Shown in pieces: positions 32,528 through 43,244 of a DNA stretch of 64,000 nt. The stretch's first letter is position 1; each line of letters begins with the position of its first letter. The notes beneath the pieces were generated by a model. The model was not told the origin of the DNA and made no database searches. It saw nothing but the letters and a program-made list of their open reading frames with translations. This DNA is from Plotosus lineatus (taxonomy: Eukaryota; Chordata; Actinopteri; Siluriformes; Plotosidae), in contig CM045733.1 of NCBI GenBank assembly GCA_024760905.1, positions 41,651,001-41,715,000 of the forward strand, in the 5' to 3' direction. A program made the translations under genes and the position numbers.

Positions 32528-34188
32528 CTAGTTTAAATCAGTATTACATTGGTCCTCCCAAGCCTTTTGTTTTGACCTAAGCTCTTTGCGCTTAGCTTCA
32601 ACAGCTTTGGGGTTTGGGTCACTGTCACAAGAGGGGACTATATGGCCATCCTCGCCACAGTTAAAGAAAGCAGAACCATGGGCGAGGCTTTTTGTTACCT
32701 TTGCCAAAGCTTTCACTTTTCAAGTGTGAGTTCTGTGTTTGTGTCCCTTTCCGCTGTTGTTTCTTTGCAACTTTGGGGGACTTTGTCTGAGGTTTCTTTT
32801 CAACTGTCTTTTCCATGGACGCTTTTAAGGATGTTAACTGTTCTTGCAGTTGAGCAATTTGTTTCTGCAGTTTCTTGGTAGACGTTTTACTAGAATTGTC
32901 TGCAGCAGCATCTTGAAACTCAGTGTCTGCATAAACATTTAAAGGGTTGGACTGTACCTTTACTTTTGAAAGTCCTAAGTGCTGCTTCATGCGAGTGGAC
33001 TTAGCTGCTTGTTTATCCTCCTCTGTTCGCAGCAACAAAAGAAGTTCAGAAAAGGTAGGTGGGCTGGATTTCTTTTGTTCTAGATGGAGGCTGGCAATTA
33101 GGTTATCATCCCAGCACCCCCTACAGAACTGTTTTAAAAGCTGTCGATCAAAATCACTGACTGTAACGCCTCCCCCTTTAGCAACTTTGCTTAATGTAGT
33201 CTGGAGCCGGGCAAGTATGTTGAAGGTTTTTCTCCGGCATTTTGGTTTGTGCTCAAAAATTTCGCAAACAGCTCATCAGTATCATCTACATTCCCAGATG
33301 CAGAATCGAGCAAGCTCAAAAAGTCTTTTGGGCTGGACAAAGGGGCCCAAATGTTTGACAATATTGGCGGCTGGTGGTAAGAGACTTTCCATAATTTTTC
33401 TTACTACCTGTCTTTCAGAAACAGAAGAGTCGGCAAGATAAAACTCAACATGACTGCGCCAAGTGTCATAATCTACTTCCATATTAGGGCACGGAAATTT
33501 TCCGGAGAACGACCAGAACTTGGAAGAGTTCAGATAAGTTTGGGACGATGTCAGCACTTTTGACAATGTGCTCGACAATCACCCTCTGGACTTCAGGGGT
33601 GCTCAAGTGTTCGGGATTTAAAATAGGAGTTGGTCTGCTGTTGATTGGAGAACTGGGAATATCAGAGTTTGAGGTAGTTGTGAGAGTTTCCCTATTTGTT
33701 TGTGTCACAACAGAATCACCTGTTAAACTTTCAGTTACTGGAGTAGCGTCAGTGGAAGCTATACTTTCACTTTCAGCAGCAGAGGCCTGAAGTTTGTTAA
33801 GTTCACTAAGCAACAATTTCTCATAATCTATTCCGCTTGCTTTGGCAATTCCCTTTAAATCAAAGAGAAAAGACTTGGTCAGATCAGCTGTTAACTTATC
33901 ACTATAAAGTGGGGATAAGAGCTGAATTTTGTGAACAACCTTTGGGTCAGATGTTGCTCTTTGACATGGTAGTTCAGCCTGAATTGACTCAATAGCAGTG
34001 CCATACTCAAACTCAACTACGGCTGTATTTTTAAAGTCAGGGTCAGAAGTAGTAAGTTTCACTGTTCGTGTAATAGAACCATACTTTTCTAAAAACTTAA
34101 TAACTTCTTCATCAGTCTCAGTACCACAAAAACCACTAATTAATACAGCATTTGGTACTTTGATACCTTCACGTTCAATGATATCCAT
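32528..34188 (-). pseudogene. gag: Gypsy gag, PNMA-like, frameshifted
   Basis: ATG at 34188 (M-D-I-I-E-R-E-G) starts an RRM-like N-terminal part (VLISGFCG ... VVEFEYG) as in PNMA proteins, then a Ser/Thr-rich linker. The capsid-like part, with a FSGKFP start, a DYDTW motif and a MESLLPPAA motif, lies in another frame (33578-33282). A Lys-rich helical segment (33038-32661) and a zinc knuckle follow in further frames. The knuckle reads AFFNCGEDGHIVPSC, so its first Cys is Phe. Vertebrate PNMA/ZCCHC genes are thought to derive from such Gypsy gags. It formed the particle shell; it is broken here. Confidence 0.78.
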
Positions 34189-34283
34189 ATTTCTTTTGTG
34201 GGAAAAGTTGTACAAAAACTGTCATAAAACTGCCAAACTGTATGCCAAATTATTAATTTAGAGGCAAAATGTAGCCAAAACTC

Positions 34284-34301
34284 CTCCTGGCTGGCTCGCC
34301 A
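34284..34301 (-). other. Gypsy primer binding site, tRNA-Arg type
   Basis: TGGCGAGCCAGCCAGGAG on the minus strand, 6 bp inside the 5' LTR. It is complementary to the 3' end of vertebrate tRNA-Arg(ACG) plus CCA as I remember it. Confidence 0.8.
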
Positions 34302-34307
34302 CTTTGA

Positions 34308-35441
34308 TGTAACACCAGCTTGATATAGCTGTGCTAGATTTTATACTAGGTTCTAGAGGAGTAAAATGAATTGTGGAGATTTAAAGTTGAACAGCCGGCA
34401 GATTTATTACAATTAACAATATCACAAGAAACAGGGCAAACAATGCTGTAGAACACTCTTTACAAAACAAAAATAAAATAAAATAAGCTTAAGTCTCTAA
34501 GGTTCGATTTGTGTGAATTCGGGAGTCTTTTCCAGGATTGTGATCCGTTTGGGATAAAGGTGTTTTTATTTGTTCTTATCTGGGATCCTGTGATTTGAAG
34601 TGGTTGGGTCTGTAGATCTACTCTCGCATCCAGAGAACAGTTGGCCACACTGCTTCTGGATCCACCAAGAGTTCTCACTGGATTTGGCTCGCCATCCGTG
34701 TCCGAAACAGCTTCAAGATCAAATCCAGATCCACTAAAAAACCAGTCTGCACATGCAGTACAGACACAATGAATAAAATATTTAACAACAATAATTCCTA
34801 AATAAAATGACAAAAGTGCATGAAAGGCACTGAATGGAATGTAATACAAAACAAAACAGCTTATCTGCACTACTTTAGTGCATTAGCAAAAGTGCTTCAA
34901 CAAAACATTTTAGAAAAATAAAATGTAAGGTTCATTTTGTGCACAGCACAATCTTTGTTATGTACTCCGACTGGTCTTAGCCTTTTTAAAGACAAAAATA
35001 GTGCACACAGCTTTAAAAGTCACCACGTGTAAAGTTAGCATAGGTTCACCACGTGTAAAGTTAGCATAGGTTCTTAAACTAGCTTCATATTGTAATGACT
35101 CACCGGAGTTTCCAAGAAACAAACACTCTCCACCCGGTTCGATTGAGAGAGAACAAAACACATACAAGGCTCTGAAAAGCACACAAACTTAGTTAAACTT
35201 GTTAAAAGTTCACTTAATCACATTTTTGATCGTTGACTCACTCGTGTCGCTTTTCGAGGGCTCTGTATGCGTCCTGCTCCTCATGCTCTCTGTTGCACTC
35301 TCTGCTGGTCGCATGCAGGCGCACGCAGCACGTGCCTATGATGCGTTCAAGGGGACTAGGAAACTATAGTGCTTTCAGGGAGTGTTGGAAATTAGGGTTT
35401 TTTCCAATAAAATTAGTAACCATGTGTTTACATGGGTTACA
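34308..35441 (-). repeat. Gypsy 5' LTR (intact, 1134 bp)
   Basis: TGTAAC...GTTACA ends, the uninterrupted counterpart of 15694-16371 plus 27428-27887. By eye only about three substitutions separate the two. The internal T-run at 34983-34987 shows the pre-insertion site of the ERV. Confidence 0.95.
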
Positions 35442-35519
35442 TGGGGAAATGGCTTTTCTGGGCCAATTAGCTTTGTATTCTTCCTCATGTATTCCTCCGT
35501 GCTTCGAGAACGCCTTATG

Positions 35520-35814
35520 CAGTGCTTCTCAATTATTTTCTGTGATGCCTCCTATAGGAAGAAAAAAATTCATCCCCCCCAGCAGCCCGCATGCGACTAT
35601 AAATAGTGTTTACTGCACTTCATATTGTTTGCTTGGTGCTTTCCCTCTACACCATAGGGAACACTGAGAGCACTACTGCCACCTACTGTAGAGGGTGTGC
35701 AATTAAACTTACTTCTAGTACAGTATGGCAAAAAAAAAGCATGTTTCCCAGAGTCACCCCCCCCCACGGCATCACACCGCTCAACCCCCATGGCCCACTA
35801 TTTGAGAAGCACTG
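35520..35814. mobile_element. hAT-like MITE, 295 bp
   Basis: Inverted ends CAGTGCTTCTCAATTATT and, read inward from the right, CAGTGCTTCTCAAATAGTGG. 8-bp duplications gccttatg and gccttgtg differ at one base. No coding capacity. Confidence 0.88.
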
Positions 35815-35869
35815 GCCTTGTGGGAGCTCATCATGAGCATTTCCTCACTGGCATTCATATCGTGCATTT

Positions 35870-38800
35870 ATTATATTCATTCAAACCTGTCACCCCTACT
35901 AGGACATAGGCCGCCAACAGGATCCCTCCATCTGTCTCTGTCCTGGGCCAGTTTTTCCAGCTGACCCTATGAGTGGCCCATCTTCTTGGCGTCCATGTCC
36001 GGGTCTCGTCGCCAAGTGTTTCTTGGCCTCCCTCTCTTCCTTTTTCCTGGGGGGTTCCACCTCAGGACTTTTCTTGTTGTGTTGGTGGCTGGTTTGTGGA
36101 GTGTGGCCTAGCCACCTCCAGCACGTTGTTTGATTTTGGCTTCTACTGGCTTTTGCCTTGTTTGTTCCCACAGTTCTCTGTTGCTGATCCTGTCAGGCCA
36201 TCTTATCCGGATGATCAGTCTCAGGTAGCCATTGATGAAAGTCTGGATCTTTTTTTTGTGGTAGTAGGGGTGTTTCTCCATGTTTCAGTTCCATATAGTA
36301 GGACAGACTTCACGATGGTGTTGTAGAGCCTTATCGTGACAGCTGGAGCATATGAGTCGGACCCAAAGATGCAGTAGACCATGTACGAAGCTTCAACAAG
36401 TTTATTTTAGCACAGGGGAAACCACAATCACTGGAAATAATATTTTAACGGAACTGGTCGAGCACAAGGCAGGATACCAGGAGTCAGAGAGATCACAGGG
36501 AAAAATGGAATCACAAGGAAGGACAATCTTCTGACGCCGAAGGGGAGCACATCGCTCCTATTTATAGCTCACTGATTGCTGAGTGAATATAGATGCGCTC
36601 TCTGGACCTTGCCTGCAGATAACAGCCATGCCCCTCACCAGTGCCTGCAGTGAATGGAGAGAGAGAAAGAGAGAGAGTTAACGCCGCCAGCAAGCACAGA
36701 CCATAACACTTTATCTTGGTGTTGGCTGATAGGTCTCTTGAAGCCCAGATGTTCTTGAGCTGTAAAAAAGACAATCCTGGCCTTGTTTATTCTGGCCTTT
36801 ACATCTGAGTCTGTCCCTCCCTTGGAGTCAATGATGCTGTCGAGGTAGATGAAGCTGTTCACCTCCTCTAATGCCTAATCTTCCAGAATGATAGGGGATG
36901 CATTGGTGGTGTTGACTTTCAGAACCTTGCTTTTCCCTTGATGGATATTCAGACCAAGCTGGGATGAGGTCTCTGCCTCGATGCTTGTTTTTTCTTGCAT
37001 CTCAGTTGAGCATGTGAGAGCAGTGCCAGGTCGTCAGCAAAGTCCAGCTCATCCAGTTGTGAAGGGAGAGTCAATTGTATGCCATTCCATCTCTGTGATG
37101 TGGATACCTTCATAATCCAATCAATGGCGAGCAAGAATAGAAAAGGGGACAGCAAGCATCCCTGTCAGACCCCTGTTCGAACTTGGAAAGCATCAGAGAC
37201 CTGGTTTCCATGGACTACCCTGCAGGTGAGTCCCTTGTACGAGTTCCTGATGATGTCAGTGAGTTTTGCTAGTACTCCGTGGTGTCCTAGCAGTTTCCAT
37301 AGGGTCACTCTATCCACACTGTCAAAGGCTTTCTCATAATCAAGAAACTTGATGTAGAGAGAGGTATTCCACTCCAGGGACTGCTCCAGGATGATGCGTA
37401 GCATTACGATCTGGTCTATGCACGAGCGGTCTTTCCGGAAGCCTGCCTGCTGGTCTCTAAGCTCTGGCTTGACGATGTCTTTCATCCTGTTTAGTAGGAT
37501 CCTGCTAAAGACCTTTCCAGGAACTGATAATAGGGTGATCGATCCCTCGGTAGTTTGCACAGTTACTGAGACCTTTCACTGGCAGTTTGATGAGGTATCC
37601 TGCTTTCCACTTTGATGGCACTTGTTCTTCCTCCCAGATCTTCTCAAAGAGGGGGTGGAGCACATTAGCAGTGATGTCCGTGTCTGCCTTCAGTGCCTCT
37701 GCCGGAATGTTGTCTGGTCCATGGGCCTTGCCTGCCTTCAGGCTGTTGGGATGTCTGGTGGGTCTTGTGGGGCTGGTCGAGTTAGGAGCTCTTCAAAGTG
37801 TTCTCTCCATCTGTTCTTTTGTCCTGCGTCACTTGTTATGGGTTTCTCATCTTTTCCTTTTACTGGTCTTTCGGGCTTGAGGAACTTCCCGCTGAGCTTC
37901 CTGGTGATGGTATAGAGGTCTTTCATGTTTCTGTATTGTGCAGCTTCCTCTGCCTCTGCGGCAAGTGCCTCCACATTATCTGCTTTTATGCTGTTTTTTT
38001 TGCAGCTCTGGCGGCGCTTGTGAAGGACTCCTGTGCACTGGCTTTCTCTGTTCTTGTGCCGCTTGTGTTAAGTGCTGCCTTCTTTTCCTTTCTATCCGAG
38101 ATCTTTTTCAAAGAGGAGGCTGTTATCCATTCCTTGTGGCTGTGAGTCTTGTAGCCAAGTACCTCTTGGCAGGTTGATGTCACTGACTCTCTCACGGCTT
38201 TCCATTTCCCATCTGTTTTTTTCTTCAAGCAGCTCGTGGAGGAATTGGAACCTATTTGTGAGGGCCATTCTATTTTCCTACAGCTTCCCTGAATCCTTTA
38301 GGAGTCCCATGTTGAAGCGTTGGCATATTCCTGTTACCTCACTCCAGTTCCTTTTCAGCTTGAGCTTGAGTCGAGCCACCAGAAGCGATGTCTGCCCCCT
38401 TCTTGACTTGCATGTCTTGTAATGACCGGTGGAACTTTCTACCGATGCTCAAATGATCAATCCGATTTTCGGTGTTGTGGTCCAGTGAGACCCAGGTTGC
38501 CTTGTAGATGCGCTTATGGGGGAAGAGAGTTCCACCAATGGCGAAGTTATTTAATGCACAAAAGCCTGTAAACCGCTCCCCATTGTTGTTCATCTGGCCC
38601 AGTCCTTGTTGACCCATGACTTCTCCATAGCCCTGATTGTCACTGCCCACCTTGGCACTCATGTCTCTCATTATGATGTTGAGGTCTCTGTTTGGGCAGG
38701 TCTATGATGGTCTGGAGTCTGTTGTAGAATTCCCCCTTATCTATATCATTGCCTTCATTGGTAGCGTCGTAGCACTGAATGATGTTCATGTTGAACCTTT

Positions 38801-39410
38801 TCTTCTTGGTCCTGAAGGATGCTGGTAAGATGCGTGGCTCATGGGCTTTCCATCCAATGAGGGCTTTCTCTACTGTTTTGGACAGCATCAGTGCCACTCC
38901 CTGGGTGTGTGGTGCATCCTCTCCCTCATGACCGGGAAAGCAGAAAGGTTTTTCCCGAGTTGAGTCTCCTCTTCCCGCTGCCTGTCCATCGGGATTCACA
39001 GATCCCTAGGATGGTGAGGCCAAAATTTCTCATCTCTGCAGTCAACTGTGCCATTTTCTGTGCTTCGTACATGGTCCGTACATTCCATGTACTGATGATG
39101 GTATTTCTGGTTGCGACGATGGAGGTCGGCTGAATGGCTTCCAGATGCCTCTGGCTTTCACCACTCAGCATCATAGGTTCTCCAGCTGGAAGTCCATCCT
39201 CGCCCAGGAGCATTGTTAGATTTGGATTTCTTGTTGGTGTCTTTGTAGTTTCTTTTTTTTTTTTTTTACAGGGATGGGGTGTTGGCTCTTTACCTAACCC
39301 TCCTCCTTTCTCATCCGGGCTTGGGACCAGCCATGGCAGAGTTATTCGTGTCGTGCATAAGCACAAAATTCTCCTCTTCCGTCTCTGTTAAGTACCACCT
39401 CATGCCTGCC
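35870..39410 (-). pseudogene. LINE with endonuclease and RT, multiply frameshifted
   Basis: Read from right to left. 39366-38340 has APE-type endonuclease blocks in three frames (STWNVRTMYEA, ILGICESRW, HTQGVALMLS, FNMNIIQCYD, LDHNTENRIDHL). 37974-36930 has RT blocks (PGKVFSRILLNRM, RDQQAGFRKDRSCIDQ, YEKAFDSVDR, ELDFADDLALLSH with the FADD site). A C-terminal part and 3' UTR run to ~35870. At least five frame changes. I did not settle the clade (RTE- or CR1-like). A solo LTR interrupts it at 36336-36710. Confidence 0.85.
36336..36710 (-). mobile_element. Solo LTR inserted in the LINE
   Basis: A ~375-bp block interrupts the LINE between two copies of TTATC (36331-36335 and 36711-36715). On the minus strand it begins AGTGTTATGG and has a TATA box (CTATAAATAG, ~36566) and a downstream AATAAA (~36401), the layout of a retroviral or Gypsy-type LTR. 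No internal region is present, consistent with LTR-LTR recombination. The exact termini are uncertain by 1-3 bp. Confidence 0.7.
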
Positions 39411-39530
39411 CACGTGACATCTTTGTGCCCACGTGTTATCTTTGCCGCAGTTGATGATCGGAAAGGTTAGTTGTCTTATTGTTTATTCTTGTTTTATTAA
39501 TATTTATTATTAATTATTATTAATGTTATG

Positions 39531-39582
39531 TATAATTAGTATTATTATGATGATGATGATGATGATTATTATTATTATTAAA
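39531..39582. repeat. Compound (ATT)n/(GAT)n microsatellite
   Basis: A run of ATTATTATGATGATGATG units followed by ATTATTATT. Confidence 0.9.
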
Positions 39583-39623
39583 TATTTATTGTTTTTACAT
39601 GTTTATCTTTAATATATTAGGTC

Positions 39624-39885
39624 CCCCCAGTGCAGCTAACTGGGTTATCAAAGGCGGGCCATGTCTGTCACTGTCTATGGTGAGAGGCATGTAAAAGAAC
39701 CATTGCTGACTTTCGTAAAGAGTAGGCTGCAAAGTCGTCAGCGTGTTTCTGTCCCTTGCTAAAAGGGTTGTGACAGGAAGGGCATCCGACATAAAAACCT
39801 CTGCCAAATCAAACGTGCGAATCAGATGATTCGCTGTGGCGACTCCCGAGTGAAAGGGAAAAAGCCGAAAGGAAGACAGACAGAC
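39624..39885 (+). repeat. 5'-truncated SINE, tail type 1, with 19-bp flanking repeat
   Basis: It begins at 'cccccagtgcagctaactgg', lacking the tRNA-like head, and ends 'gaagacagacag'. atctttaatatattaggtc is repeated exactly at both sides (39605-39623 and 39886-39904). The truncated 5' end shows incomplete target-primed reverse transcription. Confidence 0.93.
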
Positions 39886-40104
39886 ATCTTTAATATATTA
39901 GGTCAAATATACGTACAGTGAGTCGTTGACTTACGACCTATGCGAGTTACGTCTGATCGACTTTATAACCGCAAAAATCATGAAGCATGATTCATGGCAG
40001 TGCAGTGCAAGAATTGCGTAAGACAGTTGTTTGTGCTGTCAGCAGCGCCAGCATCTTAAAAGACCAAGCAGGAGATGATGCAGCTTCACTTTCTAACTGC
40101 TCAG

Positions 40105-40565
40105 AGCAAATGTATTCATCCACTTTCAATGCCACGTCACTGTAGCGCGAAGCGGAGAGCCAATCCTTTCTGTGTGTGGGTGGGTTTGATACCTTGAAAC
40201 TCTAATTTTATTGGACTTACACGCTGCCAATGACGTGGAAGAAACACGTCATTGCACGCTGCAGTGTTTATGTGACAGGAAGCAAGTCCCAAGTTTTGGC
40301 AATCAGCTGCTCTGTGGGTTGAAGTTTTTCCATATCTGTCCATTTGTGTTTACTTGCCAGCTGTGCTTGGCTTCATGGAAATGAGCAGATCAAAACGAGG
40401 GAAAACTTCTCTTCACTCAAAAACAACACGCACGGTCTGTGGCTGTTGTTATAATCCAATAAAATTAGAGTTTGAAGCTATCGGACCCGCCCACACAGTG
40501 GAGTACAGAAAGGATTAGCTCTCCATTGTGCATCACAGTGACGTGGATTGAAAATAGATGTATAG
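40105..40565. mobile_element. Foldback-type element with ~100-bp inverted arms
   Basis: The arms are about 40110-40215 and the complement of 40456-40562. They share 'ttcaatSccacgtcactgt', 'aatcctttctgt' and 'aactctaattttattgga' with scattered mismatches. No transposase lies between them. I could not define a clear target duplication. Confidence 0.65.
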
Positions 40566-41588
40566 AATTAAATGCGTGAGATTTATGTGGAAATTTATGT
40601 GCCCTCGGATACATATACACTTGAATATAGGCCAGTCTACAAATTGTCCTATATTTGTTTTTATCCTTCTTTACCTAAACAATTACCCCAAAACAAAAAA
40701 CACTGATTCCACTGCCATGCTTCAAGGTTAGGATGGGTCTCAATGCAGCAGGCTGTATCAAAGCCATAAAGCTCAATTTTTACTTTTGTCACATGTTTAC
40801 TGAGGCCCCAGCATGCTTTATCGCAAATTATATGTCTTGTCATTTTCCCTCTCAGAAGTCATCCATAAAGCCCCGCTTTGTGAAGTATATGAATGTCTCC
40901 TGTTGTATCTCATGTACTTTACAGTTACTAGATTAGCCATCATTCTCTGTTCGGATCAGAAAAGGATAAGTCTTGTTCATTGTTCTAAGAAAAGACTAGG
41001 TTGGCCTCATTTAACATTATTTATAATCATCATCTTCATCATGATCTTCACATTATTTTCATCATCAGCAGCATTATTACATAATTGAAAAAAGAGTTAT
41101 ACTTAAACTGTTCCAATGTGTTAATGCATAAAATAGAGTCACAATTCAATTGTTTTAGTATTTCAGGAATTAACAAGATTAAATCAAGCAACCTTGCAAA
41201 ATTGTATTTACAACATTATTTATGTTTATTTACTAGATTAATAGTATCAGTGCCTTTGAAACAATTGTGCAGATAATATATATTTTTTTTAATTCCACAT
41301 TCTTTTTATTGTCAAAAAATCCAACTGGTAAAGATTCAACCATAGGATAAGTAACATACAAAATAATGACTGATATAAAATGTAGGTCTGCGATGCAGTT
41401 ACAGCGCCATCTGTGGCTCATTATGCTTATGTGCAGTTTTAGTAATACAGTAAGTGGAAAAATTAAGAGAAAATAAATGCATAGAGCATAATTAAATGGC
41501 GCATTGATTTTTCCAGTTGTTTATTAAAACCTATAAAACATATCATTGAGGAATGGAATTAAGAAAGTGTGTTCTGTTTTCTGTGATC

Positions 41589-41590
<2 letters not shown>
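40566..41590. other. AT-rich stretch without recognised gene
   Basis: Contains only short open frames and a (atc)n-like run around 41025-41070. No homology recognised on either strand. Confidence 0.5.

Positions 41591-41625
<35 letters not shown>
41591..41625. repeat. (TC)n microsatellite
   Basis: Uninterrupted TC dinucleotides. Confidence 0.97.
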
Positions 41626-41626
<1 letters not shown>

Positions 41627-41719
41627 GTCTACTTCCAATCACGAGAAATGGACGTCGATCAAGAAAGCTTGAATGATGCTCATACAGGGATTGTCATGGC
41701 TGTGATCACAATGGTCTAC

Positions 41720-42882
41720 CATAGTTTGCTTCAACCACTGTTCCGCGGCACACTGGTGTTCCGTGAGATATACTCAGGTGTGCCGTGGGAAATTTTCCAA
41801 TTTCACCAAATTGGTCTAAAACAATGTAATGAATACTCTTCGCCTGTAGGGGGCAGCCGGTAGTTAGTTGTTGACTGCCTTTTACTTTGAAACAAGTGGA
41901 TTAGTGATGTGTGGATGGCAGCAGGTGGTGGTGACGAGCAAGACACAACTGTGACTATGATGGAAAAGTTTTTGAAAAGGAAAAATACCAACTCCGAACT
42001 AGATCCTGGACAAAATTCGGAACCAGATGAAGGTTTTAGTATGAGTGAAGGTCAAAAGAAAGCAGAACAATAGAACGGACGTCATTTGGATTCCTGATTA
42101 CGAGAGATGAAACTCTTGTGCCAGGTGTGTGGTGAAAGGCTGTCCAACAGTGGCATCGTGCCAAGTAAGCTTTTCCAGCCTGACTGCCATAAAAACAAGA
42201 CAGAGACAGAGGAAGCCTGAGGAAGATGAGAGCTGTTGAGGAAGAGCTTCATGTGTCTCTCTTCGATTCCTTTCAGGAGGTCAGCTGTGTTCATCCACAC
42301 AGGCCCAGGATTTACACTGACTGAGCAGAAATCATAAAAAATAAAAAGACATTCCTTTTCTTTTGTGTTTATTTGATTCCTGTTCAAGAAAAATTTGATG
42401 AGGATGACTTTAAATTTAGGGGCAGTGGTAGTCTAGTGGAATAGGGCACCGGATCGCTGATCCAAAGGTTGGGGGTTCGAGTCCCGCTCTCCACAAGGTT
42501 GTCACTGTCCCCCCCAGTGCAGCTAACTGGGTTATCAAAGGCCGGCCATGTCTCTCACTGTCTATGGTGTGAGGCACGTAAAAGAACCATTGCTGACTTT
42601 CGACAAGAGTAGGCTGCAAAGCCGTCAGCGTGTTTCCGCCCTGCGATGGCCTGGCAAGCTGTTCAGGGTGTACTCTGCCCTCGCCCTGAGGTGGCTGGGA
42701 TGGGCACCATCCTCCCCGCGACCCTAATTAGGATGAAGCGGTTACAGAAAATGATGACTTTAAATTGTTAATATAGACTACAGAGTTTCAAGTTTTAACA
42801 TTTTCAGCTGGTGATGTGCCTCAAGATTTTTTCAAAGAAAAAAAAACAGTGTCTTGGCTCAAAAAAGGTTGAAAAACACTGA
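41720..42882 (+). mobile_element. hAT/Charlie-like deletion derivative, SINE inside
   Basis: The left part carries the 'caaccactgttccgcggcac' terminal region and a short frame starting M-M-E-K-F-L-K-R-K (~41959), the usual N-terminal basic segment of Charlie-type transposases before the BED/hAT domains. The right end is 'caaaaaaggttgaaaaacac' then tg at 42860-42881. Most of the transposase is missing. Left terminus approximate. Confidence 0.65.
42419..42765 (+). repeat. Complete tRNA-headed SINE, tail type 2
   Basis: Head 'gggcagtggtagtctagtgg' with B-box GGTTCGAGTCC, the same body as 10560-10909 up to 'gtcagcgtgtttc', but then the alternative tail 'gccctgcgatggcctggcaa' ... 'ccctaattaggatgaagcgg'. 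Inserted in the hAT remnant. Confidence 0.92.
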
Positions 42883-43021
42883 TCGACCTTATGGTTTGCC
42901 AGGCCACATACGGACTCACACCTACGGGCAATTTGGAACAGCCAATTAACCTACTGTGCGTATTTTTGAAGAGAACATGATGGTCTATCCGTCCGTCTGC
43001 TCGGCCACCCGTCTGTCCAAC

Positions 43022-43175
43022 GGTTGGGGGTTCAAACCGTTCAAAAGTGCAGCTAACTGGGTTATCAAAGGCTGGCCATGTCTCTCACTGTCTATGGTGA
43101 GAGGTTCATGTAAAAGAACCATTGCTAACTTCCAACAAGAGTAGCTGCATAGCTGTCAGTGTGTTTCCAGAAAAT
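43022..43175 (+). repeat. SINE body fragment
   Basis: A headless copy: 'gtgcagctaactgggttatc' to 'agtgtgtttccag', followed by a (aat)n run. Confidence 0.8.
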
Positions 43176-43185
43176 GAACTGATAA

Positions 43186-43186
43186 C

Positions 43187-43228
<42 letters not shown>
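43186..43228. repeat. (AAT)n microsatellite
   Basis: Fourteen or so AAT units. Confidence 0.97.
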
Positions 43229-43230
<2 letters not shown>

Positions 43231-43244
43231 TAGCTTGGTGATGT

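Larger units (their letters stand above)
15694..35441 (-). mobile_element. Ty3/Gypsy retrotransposon, ERV nested in its 3' LTR
   Basis: LTRs of ~1.13 kb bound the element, beginning TGTAAC and ending GTTACA in the minus orientation. The plus-left copy is split into 15694-16371 and 27428-27887 by the ERV; the other copy is 34308-35441. A 4-bp target duplication TGGG flanks the whole (15690-15693 and 35442-35445). Between the LTRs are a primer site, gag, protease, RT, RNase H, integrase and a polypurine tract, in Gypsy order on the minus strand. The LTR pair differs at only a few bases by eye, yet the coding part is frameshifted in several places. Confidence 0.94.
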
